A stretch of 64,000 bases of DNA from a gamma proteobacterium symbiont of Ctena orbiculata (GTDB lineage Bacteria > Pseudomonadota > Gammaproteobacteria > Chromatiales > Chromatiaceae): contig QBVC01000023.1 of NCBI GenBank assembly GCA_003058495.1, forward strand, positions 112,155-176,154, read 5' to 3'. This document shows, in pieces, positions 56,356 through 64,000 of the stretch. A model generated the notes under the pieces. That model did no database searches, was not told the origin of the DNA, and was given only the letters and a program-made list of their open reading frames with translations. The stretch's first letter is position 1, and the number at the start of each line of letters is the position of its first letter. The translations under genes and the position numbers were made by a program.

Positions 56356-58563
56356 ATGTCAGATATTAAAGCACAACAACGGCAACAGGATGTGATAGAG
56401 GAGTGGGAACACCCCACGGACGGATCTGCATTTGATGATCCGTTGCTTGATTGCCTGGTATTTCTTACCCGTCATTACGGGCGTGTTCATTCCCATGATG
56501 CGCTGCGTGCCGGATTGCCTTTGCAGGATCATCGCCTGACGCCTGAACTGTTCCTGCGTGCGGCAGAGCGGGCTCAACTCAGTGCAAGGGTCGTTCGCCG
56601 GCCGCTGGAAAAGATCAGTTCGCTGGTGCTGCCGGCGGTGTTGCTGCTGAACAACAGGCAGTGTTGTCTGTTGATGGAGCGCAGTGCAGACGGCAGTCAA
56701 TTGACCGTCATGCAGCCCGAGAGCGGGGAAGGCAGCTACCAGATCGCCGTCGGGGATCTGCAACAGCAGTACAGCGGCTATGCGATTTTCGTGCGCTCGG
56801 AACATCGCTTTGATGACCGGGCGCCCGAGGTTTTGAGGTTGCGTTCACGCCATTGGTTCTGGGGCACGCTGGTCAAGTCGTGGCGTATCTACAGAGACGT
56901 CCTGGTCTCTTCGTTTCTGATCAATCTGTTCGCCCTGGCAAGTCCGTTGTTCATCATGAACGTCTATGATCGGGTAGTGCCCAACAATGCCATAGAGACC
57001 CTGTGGGTGCTGGCGATTGGTGTTGCCGTGGTCTATTCATTCGATGTGATCATGCGGAGTCTCCGCGGTTACTTTATCGATGTTGCCGGGAAAAAGTCGG
57101 ATATCCTGCTCTCCTCCATGCTCTTCGAGCGCGTCCTCGGTATCAAGATGGCGGCGCGCCCGCCTTCGGTCGGCGCCTTTGCCAACAACCTGCGCGAGTT
57201 TGAGAGCATTAGGGATTTCATTACCTCGGCAACCGTCGTAACCCTTGTCGATCTACCCTTTGTCTTGCTGTTTCTCCTGGTCATCTGGTTTATCGGCGGA
57301 CCGCTGGTCTATGTGCCTCTGGTCACTATTCCCATCGTGATTGTCTATGGCGTGGCGATCCAGTCCCCGCTCAGGCGATCGGTCGAAGCCACCTATCGGG
57401 CTTCAGCGCAAAAGGGTGCGACGCTGATCGAGTCCCTGACCGCAGTCGAGACCATCAAGCATCTGGGCGCCGAAAGCGAATTGCAGCGAAAATGGGAGCA
57501 GCTGACCGGACAAATCGCCCAGTGGGGCGTTCGCTCCCGCCTGCTCTCGGCCTCGGTTTCCAATGTTGCCACCTTTTTCCAGCAGATGTCCCAGGTAGGG
57601 ATTGTAGTGCTTGGCGTCTATCTGATCGCTGAAGGGGAACTCAGCATGGGGGCCCTGATTGCCGGAGTGATTCTTGTCGGACGGGCCTTGGCCCCAATGG
57701 CGCAGGTGGCTAACCTGGCCGTCCGTTACTACCAGGCAAAGACCGCGCTGGGAAGTCTCAATAGCGTAATGGAGCTGCCAATAGAACGACCGCAAGGCAA
57801 ATCCTTTCTCAGTCGGGAACAATTCAAGGGCGGTCTCGAACTGGATGATGTCAGCTTTTCCTATCCGGGTGAGGAGAAGGCGGCATTGAGCAATGTCTCC
57901 CTGACGATTTCGGCCGGTGAGAAGGTTGCCATTATCGGCAAGGTGGGATCGGGTAAGACCACGATCGAGAAGCTCATGCAGGGGCTTTACGATCCTGATT
58001 CGGGTGCGGTGCGTATTGATGGTGCGGATCTGCGCCAGGTCGATCCCGCCGATCTTCGCCGCAGCATCGGCTATGTACCTCAGGACATCATGCTGTTTTA
58101 CGGCAGCGTCAGGGACAATATCGTCCTCGGCGCACCCTACGCGGATGATAACGACATCCTACAGGTGGCCAAAATTGCCGGGGTCATGGATTTCGTCAAT
58201 CAGCACCCGCATGGATTCGATATGCAGGTCGGGGAACGGGGAGATTACCTTTCCGGCGGTCAGCGTCAAGCCATAGCCATTGCCAGGGCACTGTTGCTCG
58301 ATCCTCCGATATTGATGCTGGATGAGCCCAGCAACTCGATGGACAACAGCACCGAGTCGATCCTGAAACGTCAGCTCTCCGAGTATGCAAAGAACAAGAC
58401 CCTGATCCTGGTGACCCATCGATCGTCGTTGCTCGATCTGGTGGACCGCCTGATCGTCATCGATGGGGGCAGGGTTATCGCCGACGGTCACAAGGCACAA
58501 GTGCTTGAGGCCCTGAAGCAGAGCAGGGGCGGGGTCGGCAAAGCGGAACATCCGTCTAAGTGA
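56356..58563 (+). CDS. lapB: Type I secretion ATPase/permease LapB
   Basis: A 735-residue ABC exporter. The N-terminal domain (about 28-150) resembles a C39 peptidase but has no catalytic Cys in the expected region, as in RTX and LapA exporters. Six helices follow (about 175-460), then the ATPase with Walker A GKVGSGKTT (about 532), signature YLSGGQRQAIAIARAL (about 635) and Walker B ILMLDEPS. It should export the giant adhesin encoded downstream. Confidence 0.94.
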   Translation: MSDIKAQQRQQDVIEEWEHPTDGSAFDDPLLDCLVFLTRHYGRVHSHDALRAGLPLQDHRLTPELFLRAAERAQLSARVVRRPLEKISSLVLPAVLLLNNRQCCLLMERSADGSQLTVMQPESGEGSYQIAVGDLQQQYSGYAIFVRSEHRFDDRAPEVLRLRSRHWFWGTLVKSWRIYRDVLVSSFLINLFALASPLFIMNVYDRVVPNNAIETLWVLAIGVAVVYSFDVIMRSLRGYFIDVAGKKSDILLSSMLFERVLGIKMAARPPSVGAFANNLREFESIRDFITSATVVTLVDLPFVLLFLLVIWFIGGPLVYVPLVTIPIVIVYGVAIQSPLRRSVEATYRASAQKGATLIESLTAVETIKHLGAESELQRKWEQLTGQIAQWGVRSRLLSASVSNVATFFQQMSQVGIVVLGVYLIAEGELSMGALIAGVILVGRALAPMAQVANLAVRYYQAKTALGSLNSVMELPIERPQGKSFLSREQFKGGLELDDVSFSYPGEEKAALSNVSLTISAGEKVAIIGKVGSGKTTIEKLMQGLYDPDSGAVRIDGADLRQVDPADLRRSIGYVPQDIMLFYGSVRDNIVLGAPYADDNDILQVAKIAGVMDFVNQHPHGFDMQVGERGDYLSGGQRQAIAIARALLLDPPILMLDEPSNSMDNSTESILKRQLSEYAKNKTLILVTHRSSLLDLVDRLIVIDGGRVIADGHKAQVLEALKQSRGGVGKAEHPSK

Positions 58564-58577
58564 GCAGCCTGGATTAG

Positions 58578-59966
58578 ATGATGGATACTCAGTCTCAAAC
58601 AGTAAAACTGGAAAAGCCGGCAGATCCCCTGGCGGATAAGCCTGTGGAGGCGGGTATTGGCGACAACGATTTCATGGATGACAAGACTGCCGCACTGTTG
58701 GTGCAGACTCCCCGCGGCGGGCGGACCATACTATGGATGGTATTTGTGATCGTGGTTATTGGCATTGTCTGGGCCAGTTGGGCCGAGTTGGATGAGGTGA
58801 CCAGGGGCATTGGCAAGGTCATACCCTCGAGCCAGATACAGGTTATTCAGAATCTCGAGGGGGGTATTCTATCCGCGCTATACGTGCAGGATGGCGATAC
58901 CGTCGAGCAGGGGCAGGTGCTGCTGCAGATCGATGACACACGCTTCTCCTCCTCCCTGCGCGAAACCCAGTTACAGTTCTGGGCACTGAAGGCAAAGGCC
59001 GCCAGGCTGGCGGCGGAGAGCAACAGCAAACCGTTCGAAGCGCCTCAGGGCATGCTTGAGAACTATCCGGCATTGGTGGAACAGGAGCAGGGTCTGTTCA
59101 ATTCACGTCAAACGGAGTTACAAACCAATCGTTCAATCCTGTCGAAACAGGCTGAACAGATACGCCAGGAGATCAAGGGGCTGAAGGTGAAGAGCGCGAG
59201 ATTGAAGCGCAACCTTTCATTGGTCAACAAAGAGTTGGATCTCTCCAGACCATTGCTCGAGGCGGGCGCGATCTCGGAGGTTGAAATCCTGCGCCTTGAA
59301 AGAGAGGTCAGCGAGCTCGAGGGCGAACTCGAAACAGCCAGATTGACCATCCCCCGTACCAAGTCCCGTCTCGAAGAGGCGGAGCAAAAGGTCTCTGAGA
59401 TTTTAATTCGTTTTAAGAATGAGGCGCATGCCGAGCTGAATGGAGTCCTCGCGGAGCTCTCGCAACTGGAGGAGACCAGCATAGCGCTGAAAGACAGGGT
59501 GACCCGTACCGCGGTTCGCTCGCCCGTGAAGGGTACGGTTAAACAGGTCAAGATCAACACCCTGGGTGGCGTCATTCAGCCCGGCATGGAGTTGATGGAA
59601 ATTGTGCCGTTGGACGATTCACTTCTGGTGGAGGCGAAAGTTGGACCGAAGGATATTGCCTTTCTGCATCCAGGCCAGAAAGCGATCGTGAAATTGACAG
59701 CCTATGACTTCGCCATCTATGGCGCGCTTGCGGGTAAAGTTGAGCATATCAGTGCCGATACTATCAAGGATGAGCACGAACAGGAGAGTTACTATCTTGT
59801 AAGGGTAAGAACGGATAAAACAGACCTGGGTAATCAGGACAAGGCGTTGCCGATTATTTCGGGAATGCAGGCGGAGGTCGATATCCTTACCGGTAAAAAG
59901 AGTGTTCTTGAGTATCTTTTCAAGCCTTTATTGCGGGCGAAAGAGAGGGCATTGAGAGAGCGGTAA
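58578..59966 (+). CDS. lapC: Type I secretion membrane fusion protein LapC (HlyD family)
   Basis: A 462-residue HlyD-family adaptor. One transmembrane helix (WMVFVIVVIGIVWASWAEL, about 54-72) is followed by biotinyl-like beta strands (GKVIPSSQIQVIQNLEGG), a long coiled coil (about 150-300) and the C-terminal barrel (SPVKGTVKQVKINTLGGVIQPG...VEAKVGPKDIAFLHPGQ). It links LapB to an outer-membrane TolC-like channel, LapE, which is not in this window. Confidence 0.94.
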   Translation: MMDTQSQTVKLEKPADPLADKPVEAGIGDNDFMDDKTAALLVQTPRGGRTILWMVFVIVVIGIVWASWAELDEVTRGIGKVIPSSQIQVIQNLEGGILSALYVQDGDTVEQGQVLLQIDDTRFSSSLRETQLQFWALKAKAARLAAESNSKPFEAPQGMLENYPALVEQEQGLFNSRQTELQTNRSILSKQAEQIRQEIKGLKVKSARLKRNLSLVNKELDLSRPLLEAGAISEVEILRLEREVSELEGELETARLTIPRTKSRLEEAEQKVSEILIRFKNEAHAELNGVLAELSQLEETSIALKDRVTRTAVRSPVKGTVKQVKINTLGGVIQPGMELMEIVPLDDSLLVEAKVGPKDIAFLHPGQKAIVKLTAYDFAIYGALAGKVEHISADTIKDEHEQESYYLVRVRTDKTDLGNQDKALPIISGMQAEVDILTGKKSVLEYLFKPLLRAKERALRER

Positions 59967-59967
59967 G

Positions 59968-60729
59968 GTGATGCAGCTATCAATCAATCCAAACACCGAC
60001 GAAATACCGGAACTCGGTGTAAATGGGAATAAAAATCACAAGGCTGATCTGAGCAGCGGTTCGGAACGCAGGGTGGTTCCTATCGCCAATAAGATATTGC
60101 TTTGCAGCTCGGATAAGGCAATTGAAAAACGCTGGCAAGAATCGCTGAATGAGGTAGGCGAGTTAGCGGCAGTATCATCCCTCGAATCGCTGATCAAGAG
60201 CTTGAAGACCTGCCAGACCGAGGTGGTGCTTGTAGATCTGGAGCTGTTTGCCAAGGATTACCGGGAACTACCGGCGTCGCTCTGCCAGCAGTTTCCTGAT
60301 GTCTCCTTCGTTGTGCTCTCTCCCGTACCGAATGATGATGAAGGGCTCTACCTGATCTCGCATGGCGTCAAGGGTTACTGTAATCGCTATATCTCCAAGG
60401 CGCTTCTGGTCAAGGCCATTGAATTGGTGCGCATGGGAGAGGTCTGGGTAGGACGGAGCCTGTTGTTCAAGCTGATGAACAGGCTGAGCTCGATGGCTTC
60501 GCCGCAAGCTGAAGAGCGAGGCATGCAAGGGGGCTCGGCAGACAGTTTGGCGAAACTTACCGAGCGCGAGCGCGAGATTGCCCAACACGTAGGCGCGGGA
60601 GACAGCAATAAAGTCATTGCGCGAAAACTCGATATCACCGAGAGGACGGTTAAAGCCCATCTCAGCTCAATTTTTAGGAAGACAAATACTAAAGACCGCC
60701 TCCAGCTCGGCCTGTTGATCAACGCCTGA
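59968..60729 (+). CDS. LuxR-family response regulator
   Basis: A 253-residue regulator. A receiver-like domain (about 43-160) keeps an Asp in VVLVDLELF, and a C-terminal LuxR helix-turn-helix (about 190-250) contains LTEREREIAQHVGAGDSNKVIARKL and ERTVKAHLSSIFRKTN. It lies one base after lapC and 175 bp before the adhesin gene, so it may regulate that gene. No partner kinase is nearby. Either GTG 59968 or ATG 59971 could start it. Confidence 0.85.
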   Translation: MMQLSINPNTDEIPELGVNGNKNHKADLSSGSERRVVPIANKILLCSSDKAIEKRWQESLNEVGELAAVSSLESLIKSLKTCQTEVVLVDLELFAKDYRELPASLCQQFPDVSFVVLSPVPNDDEGLYLISHGVKGYCNRYISKALLVKAIELVRMGEVWVGRSLLFKLMNRLSSMASPQAEERGMQGGSADSLAKLTEREREIAQHVGAGDSNKVIARKLDITERTVKAHLSSIFRKTNTKDRLQLGLLINA

Positions 60730-60780
60730 TCGCAGTTTTCTCACCTCAATAAATAATTCCAGATAAATCAATAAGTAACA

Positions 60781-60800
60781 TATTGTACCAAGGTACAATA
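60781..60800. promoter_or_regulatory. Perfect palindrome upstream of the lapA-like gene
   Basis: TATTGTACC-AA-GGTACAATA lies 52 bp after the LuxR-type regulator stop and 105 bp before the adhesin start. It is a candidate binding site for a dimeric regulator. An imperfect hairpin (AGGGTGACCAGG...CCTGACCCT, about 60838-60866) follows in the leader. Confidence 0.5.
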
Positions 60801-60904
60801 GTAAGGCCGGCCGTTTGCACCGAAAATTATCACTAATAGGGTGACCAGGTGTGTCTGCCTGACCCTCAGGGCTAACCCAAGTGATTTGATTCATAGAGGC
60901 AAAG

Positions 60905-63900
60905 ATGGCTACTCAAGCAACCCAGACAAGCGCACAAGTAATAGGTTTCGTACGCCAAGTGATTGGCGAAGTGAAGGCTACCGGCAGTGATGGCGTGACC
61001 AGAACGCTGCAGGTTGGTGACCTTGTCTTTGCCGATGATCTGATTGTGACGGGGGAGCTTGGAAGCATCGAGATTGTTTTCAACGACGGTGGCGACCTGA
61101 CCCTGGGGCGCAACTCGCAGGGCCTGCTCGACGCAGATGTCTACCAGACCATTACGCCTGAGGATGGGTCGGAATATGCTGCTTCCATCGATGCCATTCA
61201 ACAGGCGATCCTGCTGGGTGAAGACCCGACAGCCATCCAGGAGGCGCCGGCTGCAGGAGAGGGCGAGTCTGCTGCGGGTGATGAAGGAACGAGTTTTGTC
61301 ACAGTAGAGAGGACAGGTACTCAAACCACACCCGAGAGTGGATTTGAAACCAACGGATTATTCATCAGTTTTGCGGAAACCGCTGATTCTGCTTCGCTTA
61401 TAGACCTCTTACCCACCATTGACCTGGATGGTGATGACAATTCCCAGGCAGGATCCGGTTACCTCAGCCACTATACGGAAAATAGTGGACCACTACCCAT
61501 CGCCGATGCCGATATCCAGGTCTCAAATCCGGATGGCACGATACTGGAAAGCGCCAGAATCGTCCTGACCAATGCTCAGGACGGCGATCAGCTGGATGTC
61601 TCGGCGATTTCCGGTTTAACCGCCGAGGTGGATGGCGGCGTACCCGGCGTTATAACCGTATTGCTGAGTGGATCCGCGTCACCAGAGGTCTATGCCCAGG
61701 CGATACGCAATATTGGGTTTATCAATACCTCGGAAAATCCTGATGAGACACCCCGTATTGTGGAGGTGACAGTCAATGATGGAGATTTCGACAGTAACAC
61801 CGCAGTCACAACTATTACAGTTCAAGCAATCAATGATCCTCCGGTGGTCGACCTGGACGGCGACGATTCAACCGATACTGGCAACGACTACCGGACGACA
61901 TTTACAGAAGGCGACACGGCAATCTCAATTGCCGATATCGACCTTTCAGTATCGGATGTGGACGACGTAACGTTGCAGAGCGCCACTGTAACCCTGACCA
62001 ATCCGCAATCCGATGATGTGCTGGCTGTTGGTGAGATGCCTGCAGCACTAACCGCGACGATAAATGGCAGCACCATCACAATCAGTGGTGAAGGGACACT
62101 GGCCGACTATCAAAGTGCCATTAACGCGATCACTTTTGAGAATACCAGCGAAAATCCATCCGCTGAGACCCGTGTCGTAGAAGTGACGGTAAACGACGGC
62201 GAGCTCGACAGCGATATCGCAGTTTCACGGATTGAGGTTGTCGGGGTAAATGATGTCGCTGTAATAGATCTCGACGCAGATGACAGCAGTTCAAGCGATA
62301 CCGGCTATGAAACAACCTACATCGAGAACCAGGCGCCAGTAACGATTGTCGACGATGATGTCGTTATTAATGATGTAGATGATGAGTATATAGAAAGTGC
62401 AACCATAGAGCTGACCAACTATCTGCCGAATGATCATTTGGTGCTCGGTCTTATGCCTATTGGTATCACAGCTGAAGTTGATGGGTCTACAGTAACCTTA
62501 ACGGGCAGCGCAACGCTTGCGGACTATCAACAAGCCCTTCAAGCCGTTTATTTTGCAAATACAAGCGAAAATCCTCCAAACGATGACCGCATTATCAATA
62601 TTACATTGAACGACGGTGACGGCAACAGCAATTCTGCCGTCAGCGTGGTTCATGTTATACCCGTGAACGATCCCCCCGATGCAAATAACGATCTGGTCTC
62701 GACTCCCGAGGATACACCGGTGCGTATCTCCGTGCTTGCGAATGACACTGATCCCGAGGGTGATCCGCTGTTGGTGACCAGCAATACGCAGCCAGCCAAT
62801 GGAACACTGACAAGACTTTCTAACGGCACTTATGAATACACACCCAATCCCGGTTTTACCGGCACCGATTCATTCAACTATACCGTCAGTGACGGAAACG
62901 GTGGGAGTGATAGGGCCACAGTTAGTATTTCAGTGGCAGCTGACAATGACGGACCTGTTGCCGTTAGCGACAGTGCGAATACAAACGAAGATACGCCAAT
63001 TGTTATTGACGTTCTTTCAAACGACAGCGATCCGGAAGGAGATGTCCTGAGTATTACTTCCTTCACCCAGGGAGCGAATGGCTCGGTTACTGTGGACCCG
63101 GTAAGCGGAAATCCTGTCTACACGCCAAATCCTGGTTTCACCGGTACCGACAGCTTTAACTATACCGTTTCTGACGGTAACGGTGGCGTCGATTCCGCCA
63201 CTGTTACGGTGAATGTGGCCGGTACGGGTGGTGGTGTAAATACAGTGCCCGATGCAGCGGACGATGCTGTGGTTACCGACGAAGACATACCGGTTACCGT
63301 TAATGTACTGTCCAATGACAGTGATCCGGATGGCGATGTGCTGACAGTTATTTCCGTGACCCAGGGTGCAAACGGCAGCGTTACTGTTGATCCGGTATCA
63401 GGCAATCCGGTTTATACCCCGAATCCGGATTTCAACGGTACGGATACCTTCACCTATACGGTTGACGATGGTAACGGCGGTACTGATACCGCGATAGTAA
63501 CCGTCACTGTGGGTGCCGTGAACGATGCGCCTGTTGCCACCGACGATGCCATCGGCACTGACGAAGATACGCCTGTCACTGTTGATGTTCTGCCAAACGA
63601 TAGCGATCCGGACGGCGATACTTTGACCGTTTCCTCGGTCACTCAGGGAATCAATGGTAGCGTTGCCATTGATCCGGTCAATGGAAATCCGGTCTATACC
63701 CCGAATCCCGGCTATAACGGTACTGATTCTTTTACCTACACTATCGAGGATGGGAATGGCGGCACCGATACGGCCACTGTTACGGTTACAGTGGGTGCGG
63801 TGAACGATGCGCCTGTCGCCACCGATGATGCCATTGGTACTGATGAAGATACCCCCGTTACCGTTGATGTCCTGCCGAATGACAGTGATCCGGACGGCGA

Positions 63901-64000
63901 TGCTCTGACGGTTACAGCTGTGACTCAAGGCGCAAACGGTAGTGTCACTATTGACCCTGTCAGTGGAAACCCAGTCTATACACCAAATCCGGATTTCAAC
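60905..64000 (+). CDS. lapA: Giant LapA-type biofilm adhesin, 5' part (runs off the window)
   Basis: The frame is open for 1032 codons to the window edge. Residues about 9-80 form the retention module (VIGFVRQVIGEVKATG...GGDLTLGRNSQG) that holds these adhesins in the outer-membrane channel. It is followed by PAAG at 115-118, matching the LapG cut site of LapA proteins, with a second SAAG at 122-125. Next come three repeats of about 140 residues (starting near 61421, 61850 and 62267) and then cadherin/VCBS-like repeats of 93-97 residues (starting near 62690, 62969, 63260, 63542 and 63824). The C-terminal RTX secretion signal lies beyond the window. A GAGG site precedes ATG 60905. Confidence 0.92.
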   Translation, partial: MATQATQTSAQVIGFVRQVIGEVKATGSDGVTRTLQVGDLVFADDLIVTGELGSIEIVFNDGGDLTLGRNSQGLLDADVYQTITPEDGSEYAASIDAIQQAILLGEDPTAIQEAPAAGEGESAAGDEGTSFVTVERTGTQTTPESGFETNGLFISFAETADSASLIDLLPTIDLDGDDNSQAGSGYLSHYTENSGPLPIADADIQVSNPDGTILESARIVLTNAQDGDQLDVSAISGLTAEVDGGVPGVITVLLSGSASPEVYAQAIRNIGFINTSENPDETPRIVEVTVNDGDFDSNTAVTTITVQAINDPPVVDLDGDDSTDTGNDYRTTFTEGDTAISIADIDLSVSDVDDVTLQSATVTLTNPQSDDVLAVGEMPAALTATINGSTITISGEGTLADYQSAINAITFENTSENPSAETRVVEVTVNDGELDSDIAVSRIEVVGVNDVAVIDLDADDSSSSDTGYETTYIENQAPVTIVDDDVVINDVDDEYIESATIELTNYLPNDHLVLGLMPIGITAEVDGSTVTLTGSATLADYQQALQAVYFANTSENPPNDDRIINITLNDGDGNSNSAVSVVHVIPVNDPPDANNDLVSTPEDTPVRISVLANDTDPEGDPLLVTSNTQPANGTLTRLSNGTYEYTPNPGFTGTDSFNYTVSDGNGGSDRATVSISVAADNDGPVAVSDSANTNEDTPIVIDVLSNDSDPEGDVLSITSFTQGANGSVTVDPVSGNPVYTPNPGFTGTDSFNYTVSDGNGGVDSATVTVNVAGTGGGVNTVPDAADDAVVTDEDIPVTVNVLSNDSDPDGDVLTVISVTQGANGSVTVDPVSGNPVYTPNPDFNGTDTFTYTVDDGNGGTDTAIVTVTVGAVNDAPVATDDAIGTDEDTPVTVDVLPNDSDPDGDTLTVSSVTQGINGSVAIDPVNGNPVYTPNPGYNGTDSFTYTIEDGNGGTDTATVTVTVGAVNDAPVATDDAIGTDEDTPVTVDVLPNDSDPDGDALTVTAVTQGANGSVTIDPVSGNPVYTPNPDFN
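62690..64000 (+). repeat. Tandem cadherin/VCBS-like repeats in the adhesin gene
   Basis: Units of 279-291 bp encode the pattern EDTPVTVDVLPNDSDPDGD...YTPNPGFTGTDSF(N/T)YTV.DGNGG. The last two full units differ little at DNA level, which suggests recent duplication, while the first ones are more divergent. Such repeats are prone to assembly collapse, so unit number should be treated with care. Confidence 0.9.

Noticed and set aside
63398..63928. Minus-strand 176-residue repetitive frame
   Set aside because: Shadow of the adhesin repeats.
62690..64000. CRISPR-like array
   Set aside because: The regular period of about 282 bp is coding and encodes protein repeats; units are far longer than CRISPR repeats.

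Overview
This window comes from a gammaproteobacterial chromosome. The housekeeping synteny cspD/clpS/clpA/infA and rluE/mnmA/hflD/purB, the Lap adhesin system and the rhombosortase all point that way. The metabolic content (uptake-hydrogenase assembly genes, an H2-sensing regulatory hydrogenase, nitrate assimilation, pyruvate phosphate dikinase) would suit a chemolithotrophic, possibly sulfur-oxidising, lineage. That last step is inference from gene content, not from any marker gene seen here.

Layout. (1) 1-15748: a long plus-strand hydrogenase locus. It opens inside a probable hupD and runs hupF-G-H-I-J-K, hypA-B-C-D-E, hypX, then hoxA (NtrC-type regulator), hoxJ (kinase), hoxB and hoxC (H2 sensor). 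The hup genes overlap or nearly touch. Four gaps in the hyp/hox part are filled by mosaic intergenic repeats. The structural genes hupSL and a hypF are not in the window. (2) 15.8-20.99 kb: a membrane diguanylate cyclase, then a VIT/VWA protein with a GlyGly-CTERM tail next to its probable processing enzyme, a rhombosortase. (3) 21.0-26.9 kb: a patchwork of small conserved-unknown genes (DUF4166, DUF2269, DUF6356), a tautomerase, an HxlR regulator, a NUDIX hydrolase and several broken genes. (4) 26.9-34.3 kb: a nitrate assimilation operon nrtA-nrtB-nrtC-nasA-globin. A sigma-54-like promoter, an NtrC-like site and a leader with hairpins plus an intrinsic terminator precede it, which is the architecture of an antitermination-controlled nas operon. 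(5) 34.5-52.8 kb: mostly core genes (a GNAT protein, roxA, purB, hflD, mnmA, rluE, cspD, clpS, clpA, infA, an intradiol dioxygenase, a tautomerase, valS, ppdK). (6) 53.0-64.0 kb: a compact Lap biofilm locus with lapG protease, lapD c-di-GMP receptor, lapB/lapC type I secretion, a LuxR-type regulator and the 5' part of a giant lapA-like adhesin. The adhesin runs off the window end and carries the predicted LapG cut site.

How they fit together. hup/hyp/hypX build the NiFe hydrogenase and hoxJ/hoxA/hoxB/hoxC would switch it on when H2 is present. The nrt/nas genes take up and reduce nitrate. In the Lap locus, c-di-GMP read by LapD would hold LapG away from the adhesin, so the cell stays attached; one diguanylate cyclase lies elsewhere in the window. 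No rRNA, tRNA, CRISPR array, transposase or phage gene was recognised.
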